Shown here piece after piece: positions 17,283-26,336 of a stretch of 64,000 bases of DNA (its first letter is position 1; every line of letters starts with the position of its first letter). The notes beneath the pieces were generated by a model. The model was not told where the DNA came from, did no database searches, and saw nothing but the letters and a program-made list of their open reading frames with translations. Both the position numbers and the translations under genes were made by a program. The stretch spans positions 744,001 to 808,000 of the forward strand of contig NZ_CP061378.1 in assembly GCF_015624485.1 (NCBI RefSeq), written 5' to 3'. This stretch comes from Bradyrhizobium genosp. L (lineage in GTDB: Bacteria > Pseudomonadota > Alphaproteobacteria > Rhizobiales > Xanthobacteraceae).

Positions 17283-20200
17283 ATGAGGCTGAACAAATGG
17301 CTGCCGGGGCATCATGGCGCCGGCGACGATATTGCAGACAGCAACGTTGCGGGACTGAACGATCCATTTGCCTCTGACTTTGTCACGCCGTTCACGATTT
17401 TCGATCCGCAGTCCTCCCAAGCGCATTCTTCCGAAGCCCATCCATCGACGCTGCCACAGAGCAGTAGCGCCGCGGGCGCGATAGAGGTCCACGACACGCC
17501 GGATGCCTCGCACGGGCTGCTCCCGGACGCGCAGGCCTTCGTGGTCGACGGCGGTGGTGCGGGCTCCGATCATCCCGGCGCCGCAGATGTCACCGATCAA
17601 TCCGGCAGCTTCCAGCTTGTGTACTCCGGCGCGGTTGAAGACGGATCGGTCACGGTCACCGATGTCGCGCTCGAAAGCTACGCCGCACTGATAGTGCAGA
17701 CCGACGCCGCGACGACAACATCGGACCAGCCGCTGGTCCCGGTCGATCCGGCGCCGAACTCCGAGGTCACCGTCGTCCACAACACCACGACCGCGTCGAA
17801 CAATTTCGGCGCGGTGTTCGGTGTCGCCTATCTCACGGGTGGCAATACCGTGCTGGTCGGCGCGACGCCGCCCGGTTCCAACGATAGTTCCGCCGGCGGC
17901 AATCCCGTCGATACCGGCTTGCAGGTCGCGATCGTCAACGGCTCGAACGTCAGTTTCGTCGATATGCCGTTGCCCGGCGGAAGCGTTTCGACCGACTACG
18001 TCGGCGGGGCCTCCGTCACGGCGCTGACCAACGGCAATTTCGCCGTGCTGTATTGGGGGTCGAACGCCAGCAATGGCGGTGAAGGAGCCCAGAACAACGA
18101 TAACCTTCCAGATTACTACGTTCAGATCTTCACGCCCGACGGGACACAAGTCGGCGGTCTGATCACGCTCGATGCCGCCGCCAGCAACAACTTCAATGGT
18201 TACGGTTGGATTGCGGAAGATCCGGCGAACAACGGCTTCGTCGTCTCGACGGCAACCAACGACGAGGTCGACGTTGTCGTCCAGCGCTTCAGCAATACGG
18301 GCACGGCGGGCGCGAGCTTCAGCATCACCGGTGGCTATGGCTTTGCTTATGTCGATTCGGCTGGGGACATCGTCGAGACCTACGAGGACCGCAGTCTCAA
18401 CAGCAAATACGCGTTCATTCCGGCCGGCGCCACGTCGCTTGCGAGCAGCGGCGTCCTGCTCGACCAGCCGATGCCGGGCTCGAGCTACCTGAATTTCACG
18501 GCCGCCGCCTCGGGCGGCGGCTTCGTGGCGTTCTACTTCAGCGGCACCAACCTGATGGCCCAGACGCTGTCGGCCACCGGTGCGCTCGGATCGCCGATCA
18601 CGGTGGCCAATGTCGGATCGGTCGCGACCGGTAACATGCCCTGGTCGGTGGTCACGCTCTCGAACGGCAACTACGCGATCACGCTGGTCTCGCAGAGCAA
18701 CAGCGGCTACACGGAATATCCCGGCACCAACAAGGTCATCGAGGTCGGTCCGAGCCTGACGTCGGCCGATACGACGGTCTATGACCTGACGACAAGCGGC
18801 GGGTCTTCGTCCGTGCAGCTCGGGCCTTATGCGGTGGCCGGGCCTTCGGGCAGCCTCATCAGCTACAATGAGACTGCGGGCAACGGCGTATCGAACCACG
18901 ACGTTCCGCTGGAAGCCACGGTGACCGCCGTGAGCTATCTCGGCAGCACCGGGCCGACCGTCACCGCGGCGAACATCCACGTCAGCGGCGGCAGCGGCAC
19001 GGGCAGCGCGTTCAAGATCGGCGACACCGTCACCGCGACCTGGAACAACAGCGCCAGCGGCGACAACAACACCGATCCGATCAACGGCGTGACTTTCGAC
19101 TTCTCGCAGTTCGGCGGCGGGTCGGCGGTCCACGCGACCAACAGCGGCGGTGTCTGGACCGCGACCTATGTCGTCACTGCCGGCAGCATCGACACCGCCA
19201 ACGCCCATGTCGCGGTGACCGCGACCGATACCAGCAGCAACGCCACCACCACCAGCGGCAGCGCCGTCACCGTCGACGATGTGCAGCCGGTCATCACTGC
19301 GGCGCATATCAGCATCTCCGGCGGCACCGGCACCGGCGGCGCGTTCAAGATCGGCGACACCGTCACCGTCAGTTGGGACAACAGCGCCAGCGGCGACCAT
19401 AACACGGACACCATCAATGCCGGCGGCGTGACCGCCGACTTCACGGAATTCGGCGGCGGGGTGGTGCACGCGACCAACAGCGGTGGCATCTGGACCGCGA
19501 CCTACACGATCACCGCGGGCACCGTCGACCAGAGCGGCGTCCACGTCAACGTGGACGTGCTCGACCACGTCGGCAACTCGAGCACCCAGTCCAGCGGTCC
19601 CGTGACCGTCGACAACGAGCAGCCGGTCGTCACTCCGGCGCATATCAGCGTATCCGGCGGCACCGGCACCGGCGGCGCATTCAAGATCGGCGACACCGTC
19701 ACGGCCACCTGGGACGGCGGCGCCGGCGGCGACAACAACACCGACACGATCTCCTTCGGCGGCGTGACCTTCGACTTCTCGCAGTTCGGCGGCGGATCGG
19801 CGGTCATCGCGACCGATCAGGGCGGCGGCGTCTGGAACGCGACCTACACCATCACCGCGGGTGCCATCGACACCGCCAATGCACATGTCGGCGTGACGGC
19901 AGCCGACCATGTCGGCAACGCCACCACTGCCGCCAGCAGTACCGTCACCGTCGATAACGAGCAGCCGGTCGTCACCACGGCGAATATCACCACGGGTGGT
20001 GGCCCGTTCGGGGTCGGCTATAGCGTCACCGCAATCTGGGACAATAGCGCTGCCGGCGACAACAACACGGATACCATCAGCGCCGTGACCTTCGACTTCT
20101 CGCAGTTCGGCGGTCCGTCGGCCGTCGCGGGAAGCAACCTGGGCCACGGCGACTGGATCGCGGGCTACACGATCGCCATCGGCAGCATCGACACCGCCAA

Positions 20201-22331
20201 CGCCCATGTCGTGGTGACGGTCACCGACCACGTCGGCAACGCGACCACCGCCAGTGGCAGCGCCGTCACCGTCGACGATATGATACCGCAGGTCCACGCG
20301 GCGAATATCCATGCGAGCGGCGGCACCGGCACCGGCGGCGCATTCAAGATCGGCGACACCGTCACCGTGAGTTGGGACAACAGCGCCAGCGGCGACCATA
20401 ACACCGACACCATCAACGCCGGCGGGGTGACCTTCGACCTCTCGCAGTTCGGCGGCGGCACCGCGGTGGTCGCCACCAACAACGGCGGCATCTGGACCGC
20501 GAGCTACACCATCACCGCCGGCAATATCGACATAGCCCCGGCCCATGTCGGGGTCACCGTCACCGACCACGTCGGCAATGCGACCACCACCAGTGCCGTC
20601 ACCGTCGATGTCGACAACGAGCAGCCGGTGGTCACCACTGCGAATATCCATCTGTCCGGTGCTTCGGGCGCCGGCGGCGCGTTCAAGATCGGCGATACCG
20701 TCACCGCGACCTGGGACGACAGCGGAACCGGCGACCACAACACCGATACCATCAACGCCGGCGGGGTGACCTTCGACTTCACGCAGTTCGGCGGCGGATC
20801 GGTGGTCGCAACCGATAACGCCGGCGTCTGGACCGCGACCTACATCATTGCCGCCGGCAACATCGACACGGCCTCGGCCCAGGTCGGCGTGACCGTCATC
20901 GACCACGTCGGCAACACGGGCTCAGCCAGCAGCAGCGCTGCCACCGTCGACAACGAACAGCCGGGTGCTCCGACATTGGCGCTGCACCAGGACACCGGCG
21001 TGCTGAGCACCGACCACGTCACCAGCAATCCATTGATCGACTACACCAAGGCCAATCCCGCCGACACGCTGCTCTACAAGCTCGACGGCGCGGCGGGCTT
21101 CACCACGGTCGTGCCGGTCATCACCACCGATGGCGTGCACACGGTATCGGTCGAGGAACAGGATGCCGCCGGCAATGTCAGCGCGGCGTCGAGCCTGACG
21201 TTCACGCTCGACACCACCGCGCCGACGGTCACGGTGTCGGCCGATCACCCCGTGCTCGCGCCGGGGCAGACCGCGACCGTGACCTTCGACTTCTCCGAGG
21301 CGGTTGCGGGCTTTTCACTTTCCGATGTCCAGCTTGGCGGCGGCGCGCTGAGCGATTTTCAACATGTCGGCCTCAACGGCGGACATGACATCTACACCGC
21401 GACCTTCACGCCCCAGGTCGCGGTCAATCTGTCTGATGCGCTGTCGGTCGCGGCCGCGGGCTACACCGACATCGCCGGCAATTACGGCGCCGCCAGCAAC
21501 ACCGTCACCTTCACCGGCGACACCAACAGTCCGGGCGCGCCGCACCTGGCGCTGCAATGGGACAGCGGCACCTCGGCCACCGACGGTGTCACCAGGGATC
21601 CGGTGATCGACTACTTCAAGTCCAATCCGGCCGATACGCTGCTGTTCAAGGTGGACAATGCGACGAGCTTTTCGTCGACTATGCCGAGCTTCGCGACGGA
21701 CGGTTCGCAGGACGGCGCGCACACGGTATCGGTCGAGGAGGCCGATGCGGGCGGCAATCTCAGTGCGGTGGCGAGCCTGAGCTTCACGCTCGACACCACG
21801 GCGCCGCATATCACCGAGTTCGGTGCATCCGTCTCCAATGGCAGCGTCATGGCGGGGTCGACGGTGCAGTTCACCATCGGCTTCAACGAGGGGGTCAGCG
21901 TGGCCGGCGGAACGCCGGAGCTGACGCTGAACGACGGCGGCACCGCAGTTTACGATGCGGTGGCGACGATGGCGAAGGGCGACACGTCGAAGCTCGTGTT
22001 CGACTACGTCGTGTCGGCGACGGACCAGACCTCGGCGCTGACCGTCACCGGCTTTGCTTCCAACGGCGCCGTCGTCAACGACGCCGCCGGCAATCATCCC
22101 GATCTCTCCGCCGTCACGCAGGTGTTCAATCTGCTGGAGATCAACGAAACCTCGACCCCCGCCTATTCGGTCGGCGCGCTCGAGCGGCCGGAGCTGCATT
22201 TCGATTCGACCGGCCACATCCTGCTCGATGCCGCCGCGACGACATTTGCGGATCAGTACGGCATCCAGGCCCTCTATCTCGGTCTGCCGCCGGGAACACC
22301 CTATCCGCCGGTCGCCGAACTGCACGCCTGA
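17283..22331 (+). CDS. Large Ig-like tandem-repeat surface/secreted protein (adhesin-like)
   Basis: 1682 residues from ATG 17283 (GGGAG eight bases upstream; an earlier in-frame GTG at 17274 is not needed). No Sec signal peptide is visible. Residues 1-555 form a Gly/Asn/Thr/Ser-rich region with beta-propeller-like phrases (ALTNGNFAVLYWGSN, YVQIFTPDGTQVGG). From 18960 to about 20963 come six tandem modules of 110, 112, 114, 107, 113 and 112 residues, each beginning near ANIH/AHIS and carrying GAFKIGDTVT and FDFSQFGGGS-like motifs and ending in VTVDNEQP. Then two bacterial Ig-like modules (PADTLLYKLDGA, HTVSVEEQDAAGN) alternate with others ending TLDTTAP. The C-terminus has no RTX nonapeptides, LPxTG or autotransporter barrel. 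Absence of a leader and the composition suggest type I export, but no secretion genes are adjacent. Confidence 0.8.
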   Translation: MRLNKWLPGHHGAGDDIADSNVAGLNDPFASDFVTPFTIFDPQSSQAHSSEAHPSTLPQSSSAAGAIEVHDTPDASHGLLPDAQAFVVDGGGAGSDHPGAADVTDQSGSFQLVYSGAVEDGSVTVTDVALESYAALIVQTDAATTTSDQPLVPVDPAPNSEVTVVHNTTTASNNFGAVFGVAYLTGGNTVLVGATPPGSNDSSAGGNPVDTGLQVAIVNGSNVSFVDMPLPGGSVSTDYVGGASVTALTNGNFAVLYWGSNASNGGEGAQNNDNLPDYYVQIFTPDGTQVGGLITLDAAASNNFNGYGWIAEDPANNGFVVSTATNDEVDVVVQRFSNTGTAGASFSITGGYGFAYVDSAGDIVETYEDRSLNSKYAFIPAGATSLASSGVLLDQPMPGSSYLNFTAAASGGGFVAFYFSGTNLMAQTLSATGALGSPITVANVGSVATGNMPWSVVTLSNGNYAITLVSQSNSGYTEYPGTNKVIEVGPSLTSADTTVYDLTTSGGSSSVQLGPYAVAGPSGSLISYNETAGNGVSNHDVPLEATVTAVSYLGSTGPTVTAANIHVSGGSGTGSAFKIGDTVTATWNNSASGDNNTDPINGVTFDFSQFGGGSAVHATNSGGVWTATYVVTAGSIDTANAHVAVTATDTSSNATTTSGSAVTVDDVQPVITAAHISISGGTGTGGAFKIGDTVTVSWDNSASGDHNTDTINAGGVTADFTEFGGGVVHATNSGGIWTATYTITAGTVDQSGVHVNVDVLDHVGNSSTQSSGPVTVDNEQPVVTPAHISVSGGTGTGGAFKIGDTVTATWDGGAGGDNNTDTISFGGVTFDFSQFGGGSAVIATDQGGGVWNATYTITAGAIDTANAHVGVTAADHVGNATTAASSTVTVDNEQPVVTTANITTGGGPFGVGYSVTAIWDNSAAGDNNTDTISAVTFDFSQFGGPSAVAGSNLGHGDWIAGYTIAIGSIDTANAHVVVTVTDHVGNATTASGSAVTVDDMIPQVHAANIHASGGTGTGGAFKIGDTVTVSWDNSASGDHNTDTINAGGVTFDLSQFGGGTAVVATNNGGIWTASYTITAGNIDIAPAHVGVTVTDHVGNATTTSAVTVDVDNEQPVVTTANIHLSGASGAGGAFKIGDTVTATWDDSGTGDHNTDTINAGGVTFDFTQFGGGSVVATDNAGVWTATYIIAAGNIDTASAQVGVTVIDHVGNTGSASSSAATVDNEQPGAPTLALHQDTGVLSTDHVTSNPLIDYTKANPADTLLYKLDGAAGFTTVVPVITTDGVHTVSVEEQDAAGNVSAASSLTFTLDTTAPTVTVSADHPVLAPGQTATVTFDFSEAVAGFSLSDVQLGGGALSDFQHVGLNGGHDIYTATFTPQVAVNLSDALSVAAAGYTDIAGNYGAASNTVTFTGDTNSPGAPHLALQWDSGTSATDGVTRDPVIDYFKSNPADTLLFKVDNATSFSSTMPSFATDGSQDGAHTVSVEEADAGGNLSAVASLSFTLDTTAPHITEFGASVSNGSVMAGSTVQFTIGFNEGVSVAGGTPELTLNDGGTAVYDAVATMAKGDTSKLVFDYVVSATDQTSALTVTGFASNGAVVNDAAGNHPDLSAVTQVFNLLEINETSTPAYSVGALERPELHFDSTGHILLDAAATTFADQYGIQALYLGLPPGTPYPPVAELHA
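18960..20963 (+). repeat. Six tandem ~335-bp coding repeats
   Basis: Repeat units start at 18960, 19290, 19626, 19968, 20289 and 20628. Unit 4 is shortest (107 codons) and has lost the GTGTGGAFKIG segment found in the others (it reads GGGPFGVGYSV). Nucleotide similarity between units is high (for example TTCAAGATCGGCGACACCGT recurs), which favours recombination-driven copy-number change. Confidence 0.9.
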
Positions 22332-22489
22332 TCTTTCTTGCGGCCGCGCGCGGAGTGTCATTCCGTCGAGCGGAAAACATCCGTGGCGTCCGTGGCTTGC
22401 CGCTCCGGATGGCATGCGGCATGATCCCGCGCGCTGAAGCGGACCCGCCGTCGTGCAGAACCGGTCCGCGCTTTCCCGGGAGGGTTTTG

Positions 22490-23695
22490 ATGAGACGAGT
22501 TTTGGCCGGCGTGCTGGCCTGCGCGCTTGCGATTACGGCGAATGCGGCGCTGGCGCAGGGCAAGCCGCCGCTGAAGCTCGGCGGCATCCTCGACATGTCG
22601 AGCCTCTATGCGGATATCACCGGCCCCGGCAGCGAAACCGCGGCCAAGATGGCGGCGGAGGATTTCGGCGGCGAAGTGCTCGGCCGCAAGATCGAGATCG
22701 TGGTCGGCGACCATCTCAACAAGGCCGACCTCGCCGCCAACATTGCCCGCGACATGCTCGACAATCAGGGGGTCGAGATGATCTTTGACGTCGCGGCGTC
22801 GGCGACCGCGCTCGCCGCAGGCGAGATCGCGAAAGCGCGCAACAAGATCATCATCTTCAACGGCCCGGGCTCGATCCGCCTCTCCAACGAGGCCTGCGGC
22901 CCCTATACCGTGCACTACGTGTTCGACACCTTCGCGCAGGCCAACGTCACCGGGCTTGCCGCCGTGAAATCCGGGCTCGACACCTGGTTCTTCCTGACCG
23001 CGGACTATGCGTTCGGCCAGGACCTGGAAAAGGACACCACCGCCGTGGTGCTGAAGTCGGGCGGCAAGGTGCTGGGCAGCGTGCGGCATCCGCTCAACAC
23101 CTCGGACTTCTCGTCCTTCCTGCTGCAGGCGCAGGCCTCCAAGGCCAAGGTGATCGGGCTTGCCAATGCCGGCGGCGACACCATCAACGCGATCAAGCAG
23201 GCCGCGGAATTCGGCATCATGAAGGGCGGCCAGAAGCTGTCGCCGCTGCTTGCCTTCGTCACCGACATCGACGGTGTCGGACTGGAGACTGCGCAAGGCC
23301 TGCTGCTCGCCGAGGCTTTCTACTGGGATCTCAACGACGACACCCGCGCCTTCTCGAAGCGCTTCATGGAGCGCACCAAGCGGGTGCCGACCTCGGCGCA
23401 GGCCGGGGTCTACTCCTCGGTGCTGCATTATCTCAAGGCGGTGAAGGCCGCCGGCACCACCGATTCCGCCGCCGTCATGAAGGTGATGAAGGAGACCCCG
23501 ATCAACGACATGTTCGCCAAGAACGGCCGGATCCGCGACGACGGCCGCATGGTGCACGACATGTACCTGTTCGAGGTCAAGAAGCCGTCGGAAAGCAAGG
23601 GACGTTGGGACGACTACAAGCTGCTGGCGACGGTGCCGGGCGACCAGGCGTTCCAGCCGCTGGCCGACTCGCGCTGCCCGCTGGTGAAGAAATGA
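22490..23695 (+). CDS. Branched-chain amino acid-type ABC transporter substrate-binding protein (LivK-like)
   Basis: 401 residues starting at ATG 22490, with GGGAGGG just upstream. The signal peptide is RRVLAGVLACALAITANAALA, cleaved before QGKPPLKLGG. The mature protein has the Peripla_BP_6 pattern: LKLGGILDMSSLYADITGPG, AKMAAEDFGGEVLGRKIEIV, GVEMIFDVAASATALAA. In rhizobia such proteins often bind aromatic or carboxylic acids rather than amino acids. No LivFGHM permease or ATPase genes follow; next comes a crotonase gene after a 109-base gap holding a repeat element. It may act with a transporter encoded elsewhere. The context of CoA-catabolic genes suggests an organic acid ligand (inference). 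Confidence 0.88.
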   Translation: MRRVLAGVLACALAITANAALAQGKPPLKLGGILDMSSLYADITGPGSETAAKMAAEDFGGEVLGRKIEIVVGDHLNKADLAANIARDMLDNQGVEMIFDVAASATALAAGEIAKARNKIIIFNGPGSIRLSNEACGPYTVHYVFDTFAQANVTGLAAVKSGLDTWFFLTADYAFGQDLEKDTTAVVLKSGGKVLGSVRHPLNTSDFSSFLLQAQASKAKVIGLANAGGDTINAIKQAAEFGIMKGGQKLSPLLAFVTDIDGVGLETAQGLLLAEAFYWDLNDDTRAFSKRFMERTKRVPTSAQAGVYSSVLHYLKAVKAAGTTDSAAVMKVMKETPINDMFAKNGRIRDDGRMVHDMYLFEVKKPSESKGRWDDYKLLATVPGDQAFQPLADSRCPLVKK

Positions 23696-23768
23696 CGCGA
23701 AGCGTCATCCCGGGATGCTCCGAAGGATCAGACCCGGGATCTCGAGATTCCGGGTTCACCCCGAATGA
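23693..23768. repeat. Palindromic intergenic repeat, family B (copy 1)
   Basis: Contains CGTCATCCCGGGAT near one end and CCCGGGATCTCGAGATTCCGGGT in the middle. It is the reverse orientation of the copy at 29644-29727, with which it shares the CCCGGAATCTCGAGATCCCG core. It lies just after the substrate-binding protein gene. Confidence 0.75.
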
Positions 23769-23804
23769 CGCCGTAGCAACCAACAACAACGAAAGGCAAA
23801 CGCC

Positions 23805-24599
23805 ATGAGCGACAACCAGATGGTGCTCCAATCCCTCGAGCAGGGCCTGCTCACCATCACCATGAACCGCCCGGAGCGGCGCAATGCGCTCAATCCCGAC
23901 ATGACGCGCGGCCTGGTCGAGGCGGCCCGGCGCGCCGAGAGCGATCCGGACGTCCGCGCGGTGTTGATCCGTGGCGCCGGCGGCACGTTCTGCGTCGGCG
24001 GTGACGTCAAGTCGATGGCGGAGGGCCGCGCGCCGCTGCCGTTCGAGACCAAGATGGCGAATTTGCGCCGTGGCATGGAGGTCTCGCGCATCCTGCATAC
24101 GATGCCAAAGCCCGTGGTGGCGCAGCTCGATGGTGCGGCGGCCGGCGCAGGGCTGTCGATCGCGCTGTCCTGCGACCTGCGCGTGGCGAGCGCGTCCTGC
24201 AAGATCACCACCGCCTTCGCCAAGGTCGGCTTCTCCGGTGACTATGGCGGCACCTATTTCCTCACCAAGATGCTCGGCAGCGCCAAGGCGCGCGAGCTCT
24301 ATCTGATGTCACCGGTGCTGTCGGCGCAGGAGGCGTTCAACCTGCACATCGTCTCCAAGGTGGTGCCCGATGCCGACGTCGAGGCGGAGGCGCTCGATCT
24401 GGCGCGCTCGCTGGCGCAAGGGCCGTCGGTGGCGCTCGGCTACATCAAGCGCAACATCAACAATGCCGAGACGATGACCCTGGAAGCCTGCTTTGACGGT
24501 GAGTCGATCCACCACACCCGGGCCGGCGAGACCGCTGACCACAAGGAAGCCGCCAAGGCCTTTGTCGAGAAGCGCAAGCCCACCTTCCAGGGGCAATAG
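23805..24599 (+). CDS. Enoyl-CoA hydratase/isomerase family protein (PaaG-like isomerase features)
   Basis: 264 residues, crotonase fold. The oxyanion-hole segments are present (GGTFCVGGDVKSMA and GAAAGAGLSIALSCDLRVAS). The two hydratase glutamates (Glu144 and Glu164 of rat crotonase) are Ser and Phe here, while an Asp stands in GFSGDYGGTYFL, as in PaaG-type isomerases. It is therefore more likely an enoyl-CoA or ring isomerase than a simple hydratase. It is followed after three bases by a VOC-family gene, forming a small operon downstream of a LivK-like protein. A role in aromatic or alicyclic CoA catabolism is inferred. Confidence 0.82.
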   Translation: MSDNQMVLQSLEQGLLTITMNRPERRNALNPDMTRGLVEAARRAESDPDVRAVLIRGAGGTFCVGGDVKSMAEGRAPLPFETKMANLRRGMEVSRILHTMPKPVVAQLDGAAAGAGLSIALSCDLRVASASCKITTAFAKVGFSGDYGGTYFLTKMLGSAKARELYLMSPVLSAQEAFNLHIVSKVVPDADVEAEALDLARSLAQGPSVALGYIKRNINNAETMTLEACFDGESIHHTRAGETADHKEAAKAFVEKRKPTFQGQ

Positions 24600-24602
24600 G
24601 CG

Positions 24603-25358
24603 ATGGCCGCGTACATGCGGCTGCGGCAGATCTGCCTGGTGGCGCCGCAGCTCGCGCCCGTCATTGCGGATATCTCCGCGATCATGGGCCTCGATGTCTG
24701 CTACCGCGACGGCAACGTCGCCAAATACGGCCTGGAAAACGCGCTGCTGCCGGTCGATACCATCCTGCTGGAGGTGGTGGCGCCGTTCCAGCCGGGCCCG
24801 GGCACCGCGGCCGGCCGCTTCATCGAGAAGACCGGCGGTCGCGGCGGCTATATGGCGATCTTCTGCTGCGAGGATCCCGACGCGCGTGGCGCGAAGGCCA
24901 ACGCGATCGGTGTGCGCACGGCGAACGTGATCACGCACGCGCCCTATCACGGCGTCCAGCTGCACCCACGCGACTGCCGCGCCGCCTTCATCGAGTTCAA
25001 TCACACCGACGGCAGCGACGACGTGATGGGACCGTATCCGCCCGCCGGGCCGGACTGGCAGAAGTCGATCCGCAAGGATACGACCCTGGCGTTGACCGAG
25101 GTCGAGATGCGGAGCCCGGACCCCGAGGGGCTGGCGGCGCATTGGGGCCGGATCATCGGCGTGCAAGCTGATGGCGCCGTCGTGACGCTGCAAAACAGCA
25201 CCTTCCGCTTCGTGAAGGGCGACAGCGAGATCATGAGCGGGTTGACGTTCGAGGTCGCCGACAAGCGCAAGGTGCTGGAGGCTGCGAAGGCGAGGGGCTG
25301 CGTCGTGTCCGGCGACGAGTTCTTGCTGTGCGGCGTGACGTTTCGATTGACAACCTGA
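24603..25358 (+). CDS. VOC/glyoxalase-like superfamily protein
   Basis: 251 residues with two glyoxalase-like halves: RLRQICLVAPQLAPVIADIS with ILLEVVAPFQPG, and LALTEVEMRSPDPEGLAAHW with STFRFVKGDSEIMSGLTFEV. It resembles the 'glyoxalase-like domain' proteins near CoA-catabolic genes. Starting three bases after the crotonase stop, it is co-transcribed with it. No signal peptide or membrane segment. Reaction unknown: metal-dependent lyase, epimerase or dioxygenase chemistry are all possible in this superfamily. Confidence 0.75.
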   Translation: MAAYMRLRQICLVAPQLAPVIADISAIMGLDVCYRDGNVAKYGLENALLPVDTILLEVVAPFQPGPGTAAGRFIEKTGGRGGYMAIFCCEDPDARGAKANAIGVRTANVITHAPYHGVQLHPRDCRAAFIEFNHTDGSDDVMGPYPPAGPDWQKSIRKDTTLALTEVEMRSPDPEGLAAHWGRIIGVQADGAVVTLQNSTFRFVKGDSEIMSGLTFEVADKRKVLEAAKARGCVVSGDEFLLCGVTFRLTT

Positions 25359-25376
25359 CTTCGCTGCATCCCCAAC

Positions 25377-25496
25377 GTCGTCCCGGCGCAGGCCGGGACC
25401 CATAGCCACCGAACGTGGTTGGAGAAGCAAGCTAACGCTGCGTGTGCCCTTTTCACGGGCCCGGCGTATGGGTCCCGGCTCGGAGGCCGGGACGAC
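25377..25496. repeat. Palindromic intergenic repeat, copy 2 of family A
   Basis: Starts GTCGTCCCGGCGCAGGCCGG and ends GGCCGGGACGAC with an inner ACCCATAGCC / GTATGGGTCCCGG pair; 120 bases. It fills the gap between the convergent VOC and crotonase genes and could terminate transcription from both sides. Confidence 0.85.
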
Positions 25497-25518
25497 ATGT
25501 GGAGAGAGCGACGCGGGC

Positions 25519-26319
25519 TTACCGCCCCTTGAAGTTCGCGACCCGGCGTTCGGCGGTCGCTTTCACGCCTTCCTTGAAGTCTTCCGTGGCGCGGAGCTTG
25601 GTCTGCTCGGCGAGCTCGTGGTTGGTCGCGGCGAGCACGCGGTCGGCGAGGCCGGCGCGCATGGTGGCGCGGGTCGAGACCAGGCCGAGCGGCGAGCATT
25701 CGGCGATCTCCTGCGCGAGCTTCATCGCCTCAGATCGCACCTGGTCCTGCGGCACCAGCACGTTGGCAAGACCCCAGCGATAGGCCTCCTCGCCGGTGAC
25801 GCGGCGGCTGGTGTAGAACATCAATTCCGCATTGTTCTTGCCGATCAACTCCGGCAGCGTCGCCGTCAGGCCGAAGCCCGGATGGAAGCCGAGCTTGGTG
25901 AAGTTGGCCGCAAAGCGCGCTTCGGGGCAGGCGACGCGGAAGTCGGCCGACACCGCGAGGCCGAGACCGCCGCCGATCGCCGCACCGTGGATCGCGGCAA
26001 CGATCGGCTTCTTGTTGCGGAAGATGCGCACCGCCTGAACATAGAGATGGTTGATCGGCAGGTTCGAGGCCGGATCGGATTTCGCGCGCTCTTCCTGCTC
26101 CTGGCGGGCGGGATCGCCGAAATTGGCCCCGGCGCAGAACGCCTTGCCCTGCGCCGCGAGCACCGAGGCGCGGATCTCGATGTTGTTGTCGAACTCTTCC
26201 AGCGCGTCGGCAATCTGGTTGATCAGCGCGACGTCGAAGAAATTCAGCGGCGGCTTGCGGATCTCGATCAGGCCGACATGGCCGTGGGTCTCGACGCCGA
26301 TATCCGTGTATTTGGTCAT
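25519..26319 (-). CDS. Enoyl-CoA hydratase/isomerase family protein
   Basis: 266 residues from ATG 26319 (GAGGAACG upstream); a longer frame to 26523 overlaps the dehydrogenase gene and is not used. Crotonase-fold segments: KAFCAGANFGDPA and IHGAAIGGGLGLAVSADFRV. Glu144 is replaced by Gly and Glu164 by Phe by alignment to rat crotonase, so this is not a standard hydratase; isomerase, hydrolase or lyase chemistry is possible. It is the last gene of a three-gene operon after two acyl-CoA dehydrogenase genes, 17 bases downstream. Confidence 0.82.
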   Translation of the reverse strand: MTKYTDIGVETHGHVGLIEIRKPPLNFFDVALINQIADALEEFDNNIEIRASVLAAQGKAFCAGANFGDPARQEQEERAKSDPASNLPINHLYVQAVRIFRNKKPIVAAIHGAAIGGGLGLAVSADFRVACPEARFAANFTKLGFHPGFGLTATLPELIGKNNAELMFYTSRRVTGEEAYRWGLANVLVPQDQVRSEAMKLAQEIAECSPLGLVSTRATMRAGLADRVLAATNHELAEQTKLRATEDFKEGVKATAERRVANFKGR

Positions 26320-26336
26320 GATCGTTCCTCGTTGAA

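Noticed and set aside
17187..20906. 1239-codon antisense frame opposite the repeat protein
   Set aside because: It mirrors the G/C-biased codon use of the repetitive sense gene; the sense frame has a good ribosome-binding site and recognisable modules, and the antisense product is a Val/Asp/Gly repeat with no signal.
18960..20963. CRISPR-like array
   Set aside because: The repeats are about 335 bases, in frame and coding; there are no short repeats with unique spacers anywhere in the window.
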